Source: Wolbachia endosymbiont (group A) of Rhinocyllus conicus (GTDB lineage Bacteria > Pseudomonadota > Alphaproteobacteria > Rickettsiales > Anaplasmataceae). Taken from it: a stretch of 64,000 nt of DNA. A program made the translations under genes and the position numbers. This document shows positions 8,915 through 16,959 of the stretch, piece after piece (positions within the stretch are counted from its first letter, which is position 1; the number at the start of each line of letters is the position of its first letter). The notes under the pieces were generated by a model, which saw only the letters and a program-made list of their open reading frames with translations, had not been told where the DNA came from and ran no database searches. The stretch is from positions 248,001 through 312,000 of the forward strand of contig NZ_OX366349.1 in the NCBI RefSeq assembly GCF_947250775.1. Reading direction: 5' to 3'.

Positions 8915-9283
8915 TTATACCACAACTCCATCAAAGCGAATCTTTTCCCCCATTGGTAAGTACAATCCTTCTAGGTCAAGCGTTACTTTTCCTTCTTTCA
9001 CTTCTGTTATTTTTACTTTTTCTAACTTAAATCTCTTTTCCCACTTTTGTAGTGCTTCTGCTGTTGCTGCGTAAATTTCTAATGTAAAATCACGATTTAC
9101 TGGCTTATCTACTAATTCAAATAATCTTGAACCGTAATCTCTTCTCATGATTCTACTACCAATTGGTGTGGTCAAAATATCAACTATTGACTGTTTCAGA
9201 TGGTCCAAATCTTCTAATTCCTTACCTGTTTCAGCACTCATTCCCTTCATATCTTTATCCAGAAAAAACGCTGCTACTTCCAC
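8915..9283 (-). CDS. baseplate protein W (gpW/GP25-like wedge)
   Basis: This 122-aa protein has the hallmark of the GP25/gpW family: LKQSIVDILTTPIGSRIMRRDYGSRLFELVD in residues about 29-60 (the T-P-x-G-S-R-x-x-R-x-Y-G signature). It belongs to the baseplate wedge. Its start overlaps the PAAR gene. A later in-frame ATG (MKGMSAETGK) is a possible alternative start. Confidence 0.9.
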   Translation of the reverse strand: MEVAAFFLDKDMKGMSAETGKELEDLDHLKQSIVDILTTPIGSRIMRRDYGSRLFELVDKPVNRDFTLEIYAATAEALQKWEKRFKLEKVKITEVKEGKVTLDLEGLYLPMGEKIRFDGVVV

Positions 9284-9524
9284 TTACTACCTTAAAACCA
9301 CATGAGGCTAAATCACCAACTCGTGCAATACCAATATCATTAACAAATACGCTGTTTGACCCCTGCGTTAGTTTCTCACCTAGAGTTAAGATATCTCCTT
9401 TTCGACAAACAGATCTACCGTTTACAAAAACGTCGTTACTTCCACTCATACAAACATGAACCGGTATCCCCATGCAATGATCTCCTATACAAACTATAGC
9501 TCTTCTCATGTCAATTGAGATCAA
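9255..9524 (-). CDS. PAAR-type tail spike protein
   Basis: The small protein has repeats typical of PAAR tips: IVCIGDHCMGIP, the SGSNDVFVNGRSVCRKGD block and the QGSNSVFVNDIGIARVGD block, ending CGFKVVSGSSSVFSG. PAAR proteins cap the VgrG/gpV spike and bind a metal at the tip. The frame opens with TTG at 9524, but ATG at 9509 (MRRAIVCIGDH) is the more likely start. The genes on both sides are baseplate genes. Confidence 0.85.
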   Translation of the reverse strand: MISIDMRRAIVCIGDHCMGIPVHVCMSGSNDVFVNGRSVCRKGDILTLGEKLTQGSNSVFVNDIGIARVGDLASCGFKVVSGSSSVFSG

Positions 9525-9975
9525 CTCTCCTTCCCTTAAGTTTTATTCCTTCTTTTGTCATCTCTATACTCGATTTTCCAACTTTTAGCGTTATTTTATC
9601 TACTACTTCAATCTCAAGATGATGATTCTCCTTATCGTACGATAATTTCGTTCCATCCTTAAATTCTAAAATATGCGCGTCTTTTCGGCATTCCGAGGGA
9701 AAATACTTCTGCTGATAAATTGCCGGTAACACCACCCCTAATGACAACTCTCCATATGGCGATAATACCATCACCTGCTCATCAATATCTGGGGAAAACC
9801 AACTTCTATCTTCTCCCGCTCTTGTTGTTATCCACGGTAACCAATCGGTTAAAAATTCTCCTACCTTTACCCGCACTCTTGCTTTTTCATAGTCTACTTC
9901 TTTAACTAGACCTATACGAATAATGTTCGCTAGCCTTCTATTTAGCTCTGCAATCGCAAAATTATGGTCTAACAT
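9511..9975 (-). CDS. baseplate assembly protein V (tail spike)
   Basis: The product matches the gpV/gp45 spike family: an N-terminal helix then an OB-fold around VKEVDYEKARVRVKVGEFLTDWLPW and the SPDIDEQVMVLSPYG segment. A beta-helical tail follows (LEFKDGTKLSYD, TLKVGKSSIEMTKEGIKLKG). I place the start at ATG 9975 (MLDHNFAIAEL), which has a GGGGGAAA site. The longer open frame to 10059 overlaps the upstream gene and adds phage-unlike residues. The protein would form the central spike carrying the PAAR tip. Confidence 0.85.
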   Translation of the reverse strand: MLDHNFAIAELNRRLANIIRIGLVKEVDYEKARVRVKVGEFLTDWLPWITTRAGEDRSWFSPDIDEQVMVLSPYGELSLGVVLPAIYQQKYFPSECRKDAHILEFKDGTKLSYDKENHHLEIEVVDKITLKVGKSSIEMTKEGIKLKGRRVDLN

Positions 9976-9986
9976 TTTCCCCCACA

Positions 9987-10433
9987 CTAATAATATGCGC
10001 CAGTTTCTAACCACATTGATTGACCTGTATGTAGCTCGTGAACCCATTCTACCAGCCACACTAAATATGCATCCAACTCTGGTTTAAAATTGTCTACTTC
10101 CGCTGATAAAAATTCACCTGCTGAAACATTTTCCACGTCCCAAGTATTTTTATTCACTACTCTTGCAACTTCTGTTGCTAATTCTCTCACAACTATCGAG
10201 GAATCCTCGACTGTTCCATCAACTACTACTCTTGCCTCAAATCTAGCCCTCAACGCTAATTCCTCAGTCCCAGGGTCTTTTCCTGGTTCTAAACTTGCAA
10301 GCTCTACAAATACTGCTGGGGCTATTATTTCCCGACGCTCTGCTCTATACACTTCGCACGTTTGTATTGCTGGGATTTCTTCTTTTAGCGTTTTACAAAT
10401 TGCCTCATGTAAACCTTTCCAAAATTCTTTCAT
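9987..10433 (-). CDS. phage tail completion-type protein (Gp37-like)
   Basis: The 148-aa protein lies between the minor tail Z-like gene (4-bp overlap) and the baseplate spike gene. It begins with a helix (FWKGLHEAICKTLKEEIP) and has text of the type IAPAVFVELASLEPGKDPGT, seen in small tail-terminator or Gp37-like proteins encoded just before baseplate V in Mu/P2-like phages. The family call is by position and general character and is less certain than its neighbours. Confidence 0.6.
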   Translation of the reverse strand: MKEFWKGLHEAICKTLKEEIPAIQTCEVYRAERREIIAPAVFVELASLEPGKDPGTEELALRARFEARVVVDGTVEDSSIVVRELATEVARVVNKNTWDVENVSAGEFLSAEVDNFKPELDAYLVWLVEWVHELHTGQSMWLETGAYY

Positions 10434-10954
10434 TGCTTCTTTAAAAGAACATTCAACTCATGCTCAAAATATTCCTCAAACACTTTTCCTGTTTTATAAC
10501 TAGCCATTTCTTTTACTATCTTTTGTACATTTTCTCCGATCGGTACAGTAACTTCATGAATCGGCAAGGCTGTCCTTCCTCTTCGTCTAAAAATACCTCT
10601 ATGTCCGGTTGGCATCTTAGCAATAAATGCTCCTTCAAACATATGTTTTCCTGCTTTTGCTCCTTTTGCCATTTGTTTCATATTGCCAAGCTTTGAAGAT
10701 TTTACTCCGTATAACCCTATCTTTACTAGAGCCCTCTGATAATTTCTTGTTGCTCTGGTTATCCATAATCTTTTTCTGATTAATTGCCGTTTTATTTGCA
10801 CATCTTTACTTAGTTCTTTCGTAGCTTGCTCTTTTGTCCACAATGCCGTTTTGTTTAATGCTCTTACTGTTGCTCGTGTTATCTTAGCTTGGCTAGCTTC
10901 AATACTTTGAATTATTTTCTCAATGCTGCCGCTTATTCCAATTTCAACACGCAT
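10430..10954 (-). CDS. minor tail protein Z-like
   Basis: The 174-aa basic protein begins with a helix and TRATVRALNKTALWTKEQA, then DVQIKRQLIRKRLWI. This resembles lambda gpZ-type tail completion proteins, which control the tail end that joins the head. It abuts the upstream head-tail gene and overlaps the next gene by 4 bp, so it is part of one transcription unit. Confidence 0.75.
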   Translation of the reverse strand: MRVEIGISGSIEKIIQSIEASQAKITRATVRALNKTALWTKEQATKELSKDVQIKRQLIRKRLWITRATRNYQRALVKIGLYGVKSSKLGNMKQMAKGAKAGKHMFEGAFIAKMPTGHRGIFRRRGRTALPIHEVTVPIGENVQKIVKEMASYKTGKVFEEYFEHELNVLLKKQ

Positions 10955-11260
10955 TTACACCCCTGACGCTTGAATTTTCCAGATCATTCCAGAGTTATCT
11001 CTGAGTGGCGGTGAGTGTACTCTGTATCTACAACTACCTATGGAAAAAGTATCTCCCACCATTGGCTTTAATACATCAAACACACTTACTTCTAAAGTCA
11101 AAATTTCTCCTACAAATTGTCCTTCACCAATTCCATATAATTTATCTGGCTGTTGCTTTAATATCTGCACCATGTACGACTTATCCCTTGACTCATACAA
11201 CGCTTGCTCTCCTAAATGTGCAAAACAATCTTTCAATAATCTTTTTATTTTTTCTTGCAT
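10955..11260 (-). CDS. head-tail joining protein
   Basis: This 101-aa protein lies directly after the capsid gene remnant and before the Z-like gene, where lambda-like phages encode small head-tail connectors. It contains GEILTLEVSVFDVLKP and a terminal SCRYRVHSPPLRDNSGMIWKI strand pattern like the FII-type joining fold. The identification is mostly from position and length. Confidence 0.65.
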   Translation of the reverse strand: MQEKIKRLLKDCFAHLGEQALYESRDKSYMVQILKQQPDKLYGIGEGQFVGEILTLEVSVFDVLKPMVGDTFSIGSCRYRVHSPPLRDNSGMIWKIQASGV

Positions 11261-11362
11261 ACTTTACCTTTATGCACTAATCTCTACATGCACGCTAAGA
11301 AGGGGCATACTGGTAGAGCACTTTCATGCCTCACCACTTTTGTAGTTGCTCTACCAGTATTG

Positions 11363-11580
11363 TTATGCTGCAACGACTTTGATTAATATTCCTGGGCGAT
11401 GGCACATTGGTAAAGGATTTGACTGAGTATGTAAATCGGTCCCTCTATCAAACCTTCTTGGCTCTTGTTTTGCATATAATGGCTGCCCAAGGGTATTCAC
11501 TGTTTCATTAAAGTCTGCTGGTGCAAAGTAAGTAGTAAATGTGTTGGCTGTACCAAGTGGAAAACAGTTCTCTAATTGCA
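11363..11580 (-). pseudogene. major capsid protein, C-terminal fragment
   Basis: The frame reads QLENCFPLGTANTFTTYFAPADF and ends near PGILIKVVAA. This is the expected C-terminus of a lambda gpE-type major capsid protein. The N-terminal 269 residues lie at 12976-13785, beyond the IS110-family insertion. Joining GHIL to QLENC restores one frame of about 340 residues, the usual length. The open frame extends a few codons (to 11593) into the IS end. Confidence 0.85.
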
Positions 11581-11599
11581 CATAAGTCAACAATAATTT

Positions 11600-11842
11600 T
11601 TATATAAACCAAAATAACATATTTCCTACATAATCTTTAATAATTTTACATACAAGAGCAGTGTGCTTCCATGGTTCTCTCCGCGGTCTGATATGACAAC
11701 AAACTTGTCAAGCCGCACTATACTTGTTAGGTGGAAGTGGACGGCAACATGTGCCCAACGAAGTCTAGGCTTCAAGGTTTTTTCTTGCTTATCCCTTCCA
11801 TCGGCATTACTACCTCGAGTAAAATTATTGTTTATGCTCCTC
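11600..11842 (-). ncRNA. candidate bridge-RNA region of the IS110-family element
   Basis: IS110-family elements encode a structured RNA in a non-coding end that pairs with target and donor DNA. In this element the long non-coding end is 3' of the transposase, the arrangement reported for the IS1111 group. The core (about 11660-11810) is visibly richer in G+C than its AT-rich edges and could fold into several stems. I did not fold it, so this is a placement only. Confidence 0.3.
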
Positions 11843-12865
11843 TTAATTGTAATAACAAAATTCTGTTTTATTGACCAACATCCTGTGCATAATTACAGCC
11901 AATTTTCTTGCTACTGCTACAATTGCTTTCTTCATCCCTTTTTTCCTTGCAAGTTTTAACCCCCAGCTTTTCAACTTAAAATTTTTCTTACTAACTGTAA
12001 GTAAGACTTGTGCAGCTTCATATAACATACTTCGACATTCCATGGGCCCCATTTTTGATATACTACCATGCCGATCAATTTCTCCAGAAGCATATTGTCT
12101 TGGTGTTAACCCCATATACGCTCCAACTGTACTAGATCTTTCAAATCTATTTGGGTTATCCACTGTTGCTTTATATGTCATTGCTACTATAGTACCAACA
12201 CCTGGAGCAGTAGTTAATAATTTACAATCCTCATCTTTTTTGCCTTGTTCTAAGAGCATCTTGTCAAGTTTTTCCAATGACTTCTCTATTGCCTCTAAAC
12301 TACAAACTAACGCTCCAATTGAAGCCTTACTTATTTCATCCAAATCTTTAATTGCTTTTTCTATTCTTAAAGACAAGCTTTCAAATTTTGACCCTTGACC
12401 GAGCTTTATCCCGTATATTTTTAATAACCCTCTTATTGTCCCAACAATCTGCTGGTAGCTGCATGTTAACTGTCTTCTACTTCCAAGTGCTATTTTAATT
12501 TGACAAGATTCATCCGATTTTACTAGTACTTCTTTATATAGCCCAGCCCTCATCATTTGAGCTATACCTCTTGCATCATTCTTATCGTTTTTATTGATTC
12601 TTGCAGACAAAGCTGCTGCCATATGTCTTGCATCTACACAAACTACTGGCAAGCCAAAACTCCTTAATTTTTTGCACATTGATATTGAAAGTTGTCCACT
12701 TTCTACTCCTATAGTTTCGTAATTTTTGCCTTGTTCAAGCAAGTACTCTGCTATTGCCTTGCTTTCGCTTGCAACAACTCCTTCTTTAACAATCTTTCCT
12801 TTCTCATCAACGATACTAATGAAAGTTTCTTTGAGTGAGACATCTAATCCGCTATAATATTTCAT
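11843..12865 (-). CDS. IS110-family transposase
   Basis: The 340-aa protein has the N-terminal RuvC-like DEDD domain (YYSGLDVSLKETFISIVDE, GVESGQLSISMCKKLR, DARHMAAALSARINKNDKNDARGIA). The C-terminal transposase_20 domain (LLTTAPGVGTIVAMTYKA, FERSSTVGAYMGLTPRQYASGE) carries the conserved serine region. The acidic residues of both parts appear intact, so it may still be active. It moves DNA through a recombinase-like reaction guided by an RNA from the element end. Confidence 0.93.
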   Translation of the reverse strand: MKYYSGLDVSLKETFISIVDEKGKIVKEGVVASESKAIAEYLLEQGKNYETIGVESGQLSISMCKKLRSFGLPVVCVDARHMAAALSARINKNDKNDARGIAQMMRAGLYKEVLVKSDESCQIKIALGSRRQLTCSYQQIVGTIRGLLKIYGIKLGQGSKFESLSLRIEKAIKDLDEISKASIGALVCSLEAIEKSLEKLDKMLLEQGKKDEDCKLLTTAPGVGTIVAMTYKATVDNPNRFERSSTVGAYMGLTPRQYASGEIDRHGSISKMGPMECRSMLYEAAQVLLTVSKKNFKLKSWGLKLARKKGMKKAIVAVARKLAVIMHRMLVNKTEFCYYN

Positions 12866-12975
12866 GAGACTACTCCTACTGTAAAAGTTTAAATTGTTTT
12901 TGAAGAACTTATTCTACTGAATTCGTTACTTCGTGTTAAAATAATGGAGTATGTCTCTCCATCATTCAACAGCAA

Positions 12976-13785
12976 TTACAGTATGTGCCCCGTATCTTTT
13001 TCTATAAACCTTCTCACATTTCCTTCAGGGTCAGTTGCTTGTCCTCTGTACTCCTCAAATGTTATTCCACAGAACGTAAATCCTGATCTCATATCGTTCC
13101 TTAGCGCTGCTCCTTCTTGCCATCTCTCGTATGCTTCTTTTACTTTGGCATGAGAAGTTAAAGCGTCAAAAAACTCTGGGCTTACCAGCGCATGAATCCC
13201 CGTCATATATTCACCACTTAAGTTGTCCTCAACATGCCTCAATACTTCCAGACACTTACGCTTTACATCGGTGGTTGCTGTTCCCAGTGCAAAATTTACT
13301 ACTTTCGGTGTAATTTCAAATTCGTTATACAGATTTAATAACTCTGACCCATCTGCGTCTAAAATTATTCCTTTGAGCGCCCCCATTCGCAAATGTTCTA
13401 ACGTTATTGCGTGTTTGTTTCTCATCAATTGCAAATGATCGGTTATTACATCTGCAAGTGCTTTTAGTTCACTCTCTGACCCAAATGCCCTTATTCCTTG
13501 TACTTCTTCAGGCAATACTACGTCATCATGTGGAATATGTGGAATCGTAAACGTCCTTATTTTCCTTTTTCCTCTTTTCCCTACTGTTGCTGGTGCTCCC
13601 GGAACTTGCGTTGGTAATAAACTCAATACCCCGTTTTGCTCTTCTATCGTAATATGTCGAAATCTTACCGATCTACTTGGAAATAAATTTAAGCTTTCCG
13701 CACGACCATAATTTATCGGCAATATGTTTATTGCTTTAGTTAATTCCGTCATACTAAATGCTGGATTTGTAAATGGATTTTGCAT
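12976..13785 (-). pseudogene. major capsid protein, N-terminal fragment (cut by IS110 element)
   Basis: Starting MQNPFTNPAFSMTELTKAIN, this matches lambda gpE-type capsid proteins: the SRSVRFRHITIEEQNGVLSLLPTQ region, VLPEEVQGIRAFGSE, and FCGITFEEYRGQATDPEG near the end. It stops after DTGHIL at a TAA supplied by the inserted element. Capsid assembly would need the missing C-terminal 70 residues, so this prophage cannot make normal heads from this gene. Confidence 0.88.
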
Positions 13786-13857
13786 TCTTTCCCCCTTTCC
13801 CTTTAATGCTGTGTGTTTTAAGTTGTTTCTATGTAAGTTGCTGAGTCTGGTAGCTCG

Positions 13858-14226
13858 TTAAACTCCCTTGCGGATGATAACGCCTCGTGCTTCAAGTTGT
13901 TTTATTGCTGCAGCTTTTTGCTCTTCTGTTATATTTGCTGGCCACACCACTGCATGATCTGCTAGCATTGCTATACGAGTAATGATTACTGCTTTGGTGG
14001 TTTCCGTTGCGTTTATATCACTTGTTATTACACCTATTGCTGTTTGCGTCCCATCCGTGGCTGTCGGATTTATTATCTTAATCATGTTATCTTTATCATA
14101 GCCAACAACTGTTCCAAGTTTGAGGTTTTGTCCTTTGGCTACGGTTATTTCCTCTCTTGTATAATCTCTATATACTTCATATTTCAGAAGATCACCTAAA
14201 TTGTTTGTTTCAGTTATACTTGTCAT
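13858..14226 (-). CDS. head decoration protein (lambda gpD-like)
   Basis: The 122-aa protein has TREEITVAKGQNLKLGTVVG and DGTQTAIGVITSDINAT, the pattern of head decoration proteins that trimerise on capsids and stabilise packaged heads. It lies 72 bp before the capsid gene, the standard order. It ends with a short helix (EEQKAAAIKQLEARGVIIR) typical of the family. Confidence 0.85.
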   Translation of the reverse strand: MTSITETNNLGDLLKYEVYRDYTREEITVAKGQNLKLGTVVGYDKDNMIKIINPTATDGTQTAIGVITSDINATETTKAVIITRIAMLADHAVVWPANITEEQKAAAIKQLEARGVIIRKGV

Positions 14227-14291
14227 GTTTTTTCTCCTATATTTGTTACTTAAAAAAACTGCTTAAGTTTTTCTAAAATTTTGATGTTAAG

Positions 14292-15755
14292 TTAAAATAA
14301 ATCTTCTAACGTAATCACTTTGTTGATTATATCTTTCAAGTGCTGGTTTTCAGTCGCTCCGTTTGCAGCAATAAGTACCCAAAATATTTGTTTCTTTGAC
14401 CTAGTTTTCTCTTTATAAATTGCCTCTTTTTTTCTTAACTGTTCTATATATTCTTTTGTTATCGTATAAGGCTTATCACTGTATTTTATTTCACAAAGTG
14501 TCGTACATCCATCCTCTCGATCAAACACCAAGTCTATCTGAGCACCACTTTCTTCGCTGTCTTTCTCTGGGTGATATTGCCACTCACCACATACAGTTAG
14601 TATATGTTCCATCTCTAGTTTTCTTTTAATCGTATTGGCATGTTTAAAACACACTGCTTCAAATGCTTGTCCTGTCCATGTTAGCCAAGCTGGTTTTTTT
14701 ATTGCTAACTCCCAATAATGAACATCACTTGTTATTGCCTTTTTCATTACTTCTCTGAATGGTTCAATCCACGTTAGATAAAATAACACATATTCGTCCA
14801 TTACCCTGTAATATACTCCTCTCTTTGCCTTATTCAGTGGTAAAAAACCTCCAATAAATCCTGCTGCTTCTAAGCTCCTTAGTTTAGTAGTTAAGTACCC
14901 ACCTTCAGTGATTTTAGTTGCTTTTATAAGTTCTTTCCTGCTGATCCCTTTTGGCTTTCTTGCAATCGCACGAATAATATTTATATATATTTCTGGTTCT
15001 TCATACAACGAGTGGAACAACATATCAAATTCATCAAATAACAAACCTTCCTTCTGAAAACAGATCGCATTAATATTTTGTGCTGCTGATAATCCTTGAC
15101 TTACTTCCTTAAGGTAGTGTGGTATCCCTCCCATAGCCATATAGATCTGTAATATCTGCTGGTGATTAAGATTGACTCCTGAATACCTTAGATACTCTTT
15201 AGTTTCACTTAAGTTAAAAGGCTGCAAAGGTATTCTTGCAGTAATACGGTTATGTAATCCTCCTTTATTATAGATTAAATTTTCTAACATCCATGATGCT
15301 GCTGAACCACACACGATCAATATAAGCCTTTTTCGATATGTCCAATATACATTCCAGTAGTGTTCCAGTGCTACTAAAAATCCAGATTTTCTTGCAGCAA
15401 GCCATGGCAACTCATCAAAAAATAAAACAACCTGCTCATTTCTATGAATATCAATCGAAAGAGTTAATTGATGCAATGCATCCATCCAGTTTTTAGGCAA
15501 AGCCATTCTTACACCATTGTAAAAAGATCTAGATAATGATTCTGCAAAGATCTCAAGCTGCTCCTTCAAAGCACCTTTGTTGAGACCTGTCTGCTCAAAT
15601 AGGATTACATCACGTTTGTTGAAAAATTGTTTTATTAAATATGTTTTTCCTACACGACGTCGACCATACACTGCGATAAACTCGGCTGATTGGGAAAGAA
15701 GCTTATTTTCTAGGATGACTATTTCTTTTTCTCTACCAATTATTGGTTCACTCAT
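14292..15755 (-). CDS. AAA ATPase with C-terminal nuclease-like domain (DUF234 type)
   Basis: The protein starts MSEPIIGREKEIVILENKL at ATG 15755; the longer open frame to 15782 lies within a repeat. Walker A is GRRRVGKT (about residues 29-36) and Walker B is VVLFFDELPW. A winged-helix stretch (about 265-310) precedes a C-terminal domain with GAQIDLVFDR and CTTLCEIKYS, a PD-(D/E)xK-like arrangement. This matches the archaeal-type ATPase plus DUF234 family found with mobile DNA. It separates the protease and decoration genes of the phage head module, where it does not belong structurally, so I infer an insertion. Its cellular role is unknown. Confidence 0.8.
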   Translation of the reverse strand: MSEPIIGREKEIVILENKLLSQSAEFIAVYGRRRVGKTYLIKQFFNKRDVILFEQTGLNKGALKEQLEIFAESLSRSFYNGVRMALPKNWMDALHQLTLSIDIHRNEQVVLFFDELPWLAARKSGFLVALEHYWNVYWTYRKRLILIVCGSAASWMLENLIYNKGGLHNRITARIPLQPFNLSETKEYLRYSGVNLNHQQILQIYMAMGGIPHYLKEVSQGLSAAQNINAICFQKEGLLFDEFDMLFHSLYEEPEIYINIIRAIARKPKGISRKELIKATKITEGGYLTTKLRSLEAAGFIGGFLPLNKAKRGVYYRVMDEYVLFYLTWIEPFREVMKKAITSDVHYWELAIKKPAWLTWTGQAFEAVCFKHANTIKRKLEMEHILTVCGEWQYHPEKDSEESGAQIDLVFDREDGCTTLCEIKYSDKPYTITKEYIEQLRKKEAIYKEKTRSKKQIFWVLIAANGATENQHLKDIINKVITLEDLF

Positions 15756-15759
15756 ACAA

Positions 15760-15853
15760 TTTACCGCGGCGTATGTTAGCATTATATACCGCGGTTATAA
15801 GATGATCAACTTTATTTTACCGCGGCGTATGTTAGCATTATATACCGCGGTTA
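15760..15853 (-). promoter_or_regulatory. two identical 38-bp repeats before the ATPase gene
   Basis: The same 38-bp unit, bounded by TACCGCGG and ACCGCGGT, occurs at 15760-15797 and 15816-15853, spaced 56 bp start to start. The first copy ends 5 bp from the ATPase start codon. Each unit has inverted ends and an AT-rich middle. They could be operators for the ATPase gene, or an end of an insertion related to the GCGGTATGAC hairpins found elsewhere in the window. Confidence 0.65.
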
Positions 15854-15867
15854 AGAGTAGACCACCA

Positions 15868-16959
15868 TCAAATGCCCGATTTTGCTCGACTTTTCGCTAC
15901 CTGCATCATCAAATCTTCCGGTGTACTTTGCGGTATTGTACTCAAAATCTCTGTCTTCTTCGTTCTCTCCGCCAGTATCGACATTAATATTTCTTGGGCT
16001 TGTTTTGCATTTACACCTTGCTCAATAAATTCTCCTATTTTCTCTGGCATCTTTGATAAATTACATAATCTTATCACCTCTAATACTTCCGTGCGGCAGC
16101 TCTCGTACCCTAAACATCTTCCTTGCTCAATTAGATCATCAATATCTATTGCTTGTTCTTTTATCTCAGTTTTAGTCATATTTCTCCTATAATTATCTAT
16201 AAATTCAGAAAACGTTGTGATTCCATCCGCAAGTCCAATCTCTATTGCTTTCTCACCAAAATATAGCCCTGCTTCCGTTGATTTGATTCTTTCCGTGGAC
16301 AAATTTCTGTTTCTTGCTATAAGCTGCAAAAACATTTCATATAGGCGGTCTACTTCCTCTTGTAAGCTTTCCAGACTTTCTGATGTTATTGGCTCATGCG
16401 GGTTTAAATCGTTTTTTCGACTTCCTGCAAATACTGTGGTATATTTTATCCCTTGTTTTTCATCGAACCCACTTTGATCTATATGACTTGCTATTACTCC
16501 TATACTTCCCACTCCTGAAGTTCTCGTTACCAATACTTTTTCGGCACTTGACGCTATTGCATACGCCGCAGAATACGCATCATCATTTGCTATTGCTATG
16601 ATCTTTTTTAATGCCCTTGCTTCGTAAATAAAGTCAGAAAGGTCGAATAAACCGTTTACTTCTCCTCCGGGGCTGTCTATGTCCAAAATTATTGTTTCTA
16701 CTTCTTTATCTATTAAAGCTTCTTCTATCTCTTCACGTATCTTCTCATATGATGTCATTCCTAAAATATCGTCAAAAACCTCTGACTTTTTCGTCAAGAT
16801 TCCATGTATTGGTATTACTTTTATTCCCCTTTCACTATTTCTTACTGCATGTTTTATGTTTTTAAAAATCGGCTGCTTTCCTGCTTGTAATGACAGTAAC
16901 TCAAAACTTCTTGGCTCTACCATCATCGGCTTATTCAGCCATATCGCTTGGTTTTTCAT
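15868..16959 (-). CDS. S49 peptidase / minor capsid protein C with scaffold region
   Basis: Lambda gpC-type proteins are SppA-like serine proteases that mature the prohead. Residues about 45-260 show VIPIHGILTKK, LDIDSPGGEVNGLFDL, the nucleophile segment DDAYSAAYAIAS, TSGVGSIGVIASH and the lysine-containing GSRKNDLNP segment. The C-terminal 100 residues are charged and probably scaffold. It overlaps the portal gene by 4 bp. Confidence 0.9.
   Translation of the reverse strand: MKNQAIWLNKPMMVEPRSFELLSLQAGKQPIFKNIKHAVRNSERGIKVIPIHGILTKKSEVFDDILGMTSYEKIREEIEEALIDKEVETIILDIDSPGGEVNGLFDLSDFIYEARALKKIIAIANDDAYSAAYAIASSAEKVLVTRTSGVGSIGVIASHIDQSGFDEKQGIKYTTVFAGSRKNDLNPHEPITSESLESLQEEVDRLYEMFLQLIARNRNLSTERIKSTEAGLYFGEKAIEIGLADGITTFSEFIDNYRRNMTKTEIKEQAIDIDDLIEQGRCLGYESCRTEVLEVIRLCNLSKMPEKIGEFIEQGVNAKQAQEILMSILAERTKKTEILSTIPQSTPEDLMMQVAKSRAKSGI

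Larger units (their letters stand above)
11580..12977 (-). mobile_element. IS110-family insertion sequence inside the capsid gene
   Basis: A transposase of the IS110/IS1111 family with about 110 bp of non-coding DNA on its 5' side and about 260 bp on its 3' side separates the two halves of the capsid gene. The limits are inferred from where the capsid frame stops and resumes and are good to a few bases. Both junctions contain AATT. No inverted repeats or target duplication are evident, as expected for this family. Confidence 0.8.

Noticed and set aside
15755..15782. Longer ATPase start at 15782
   Set aside because: The extra nine codons lie inside the 38-bp repeat; ATG 15755 directly begins the family sequence.
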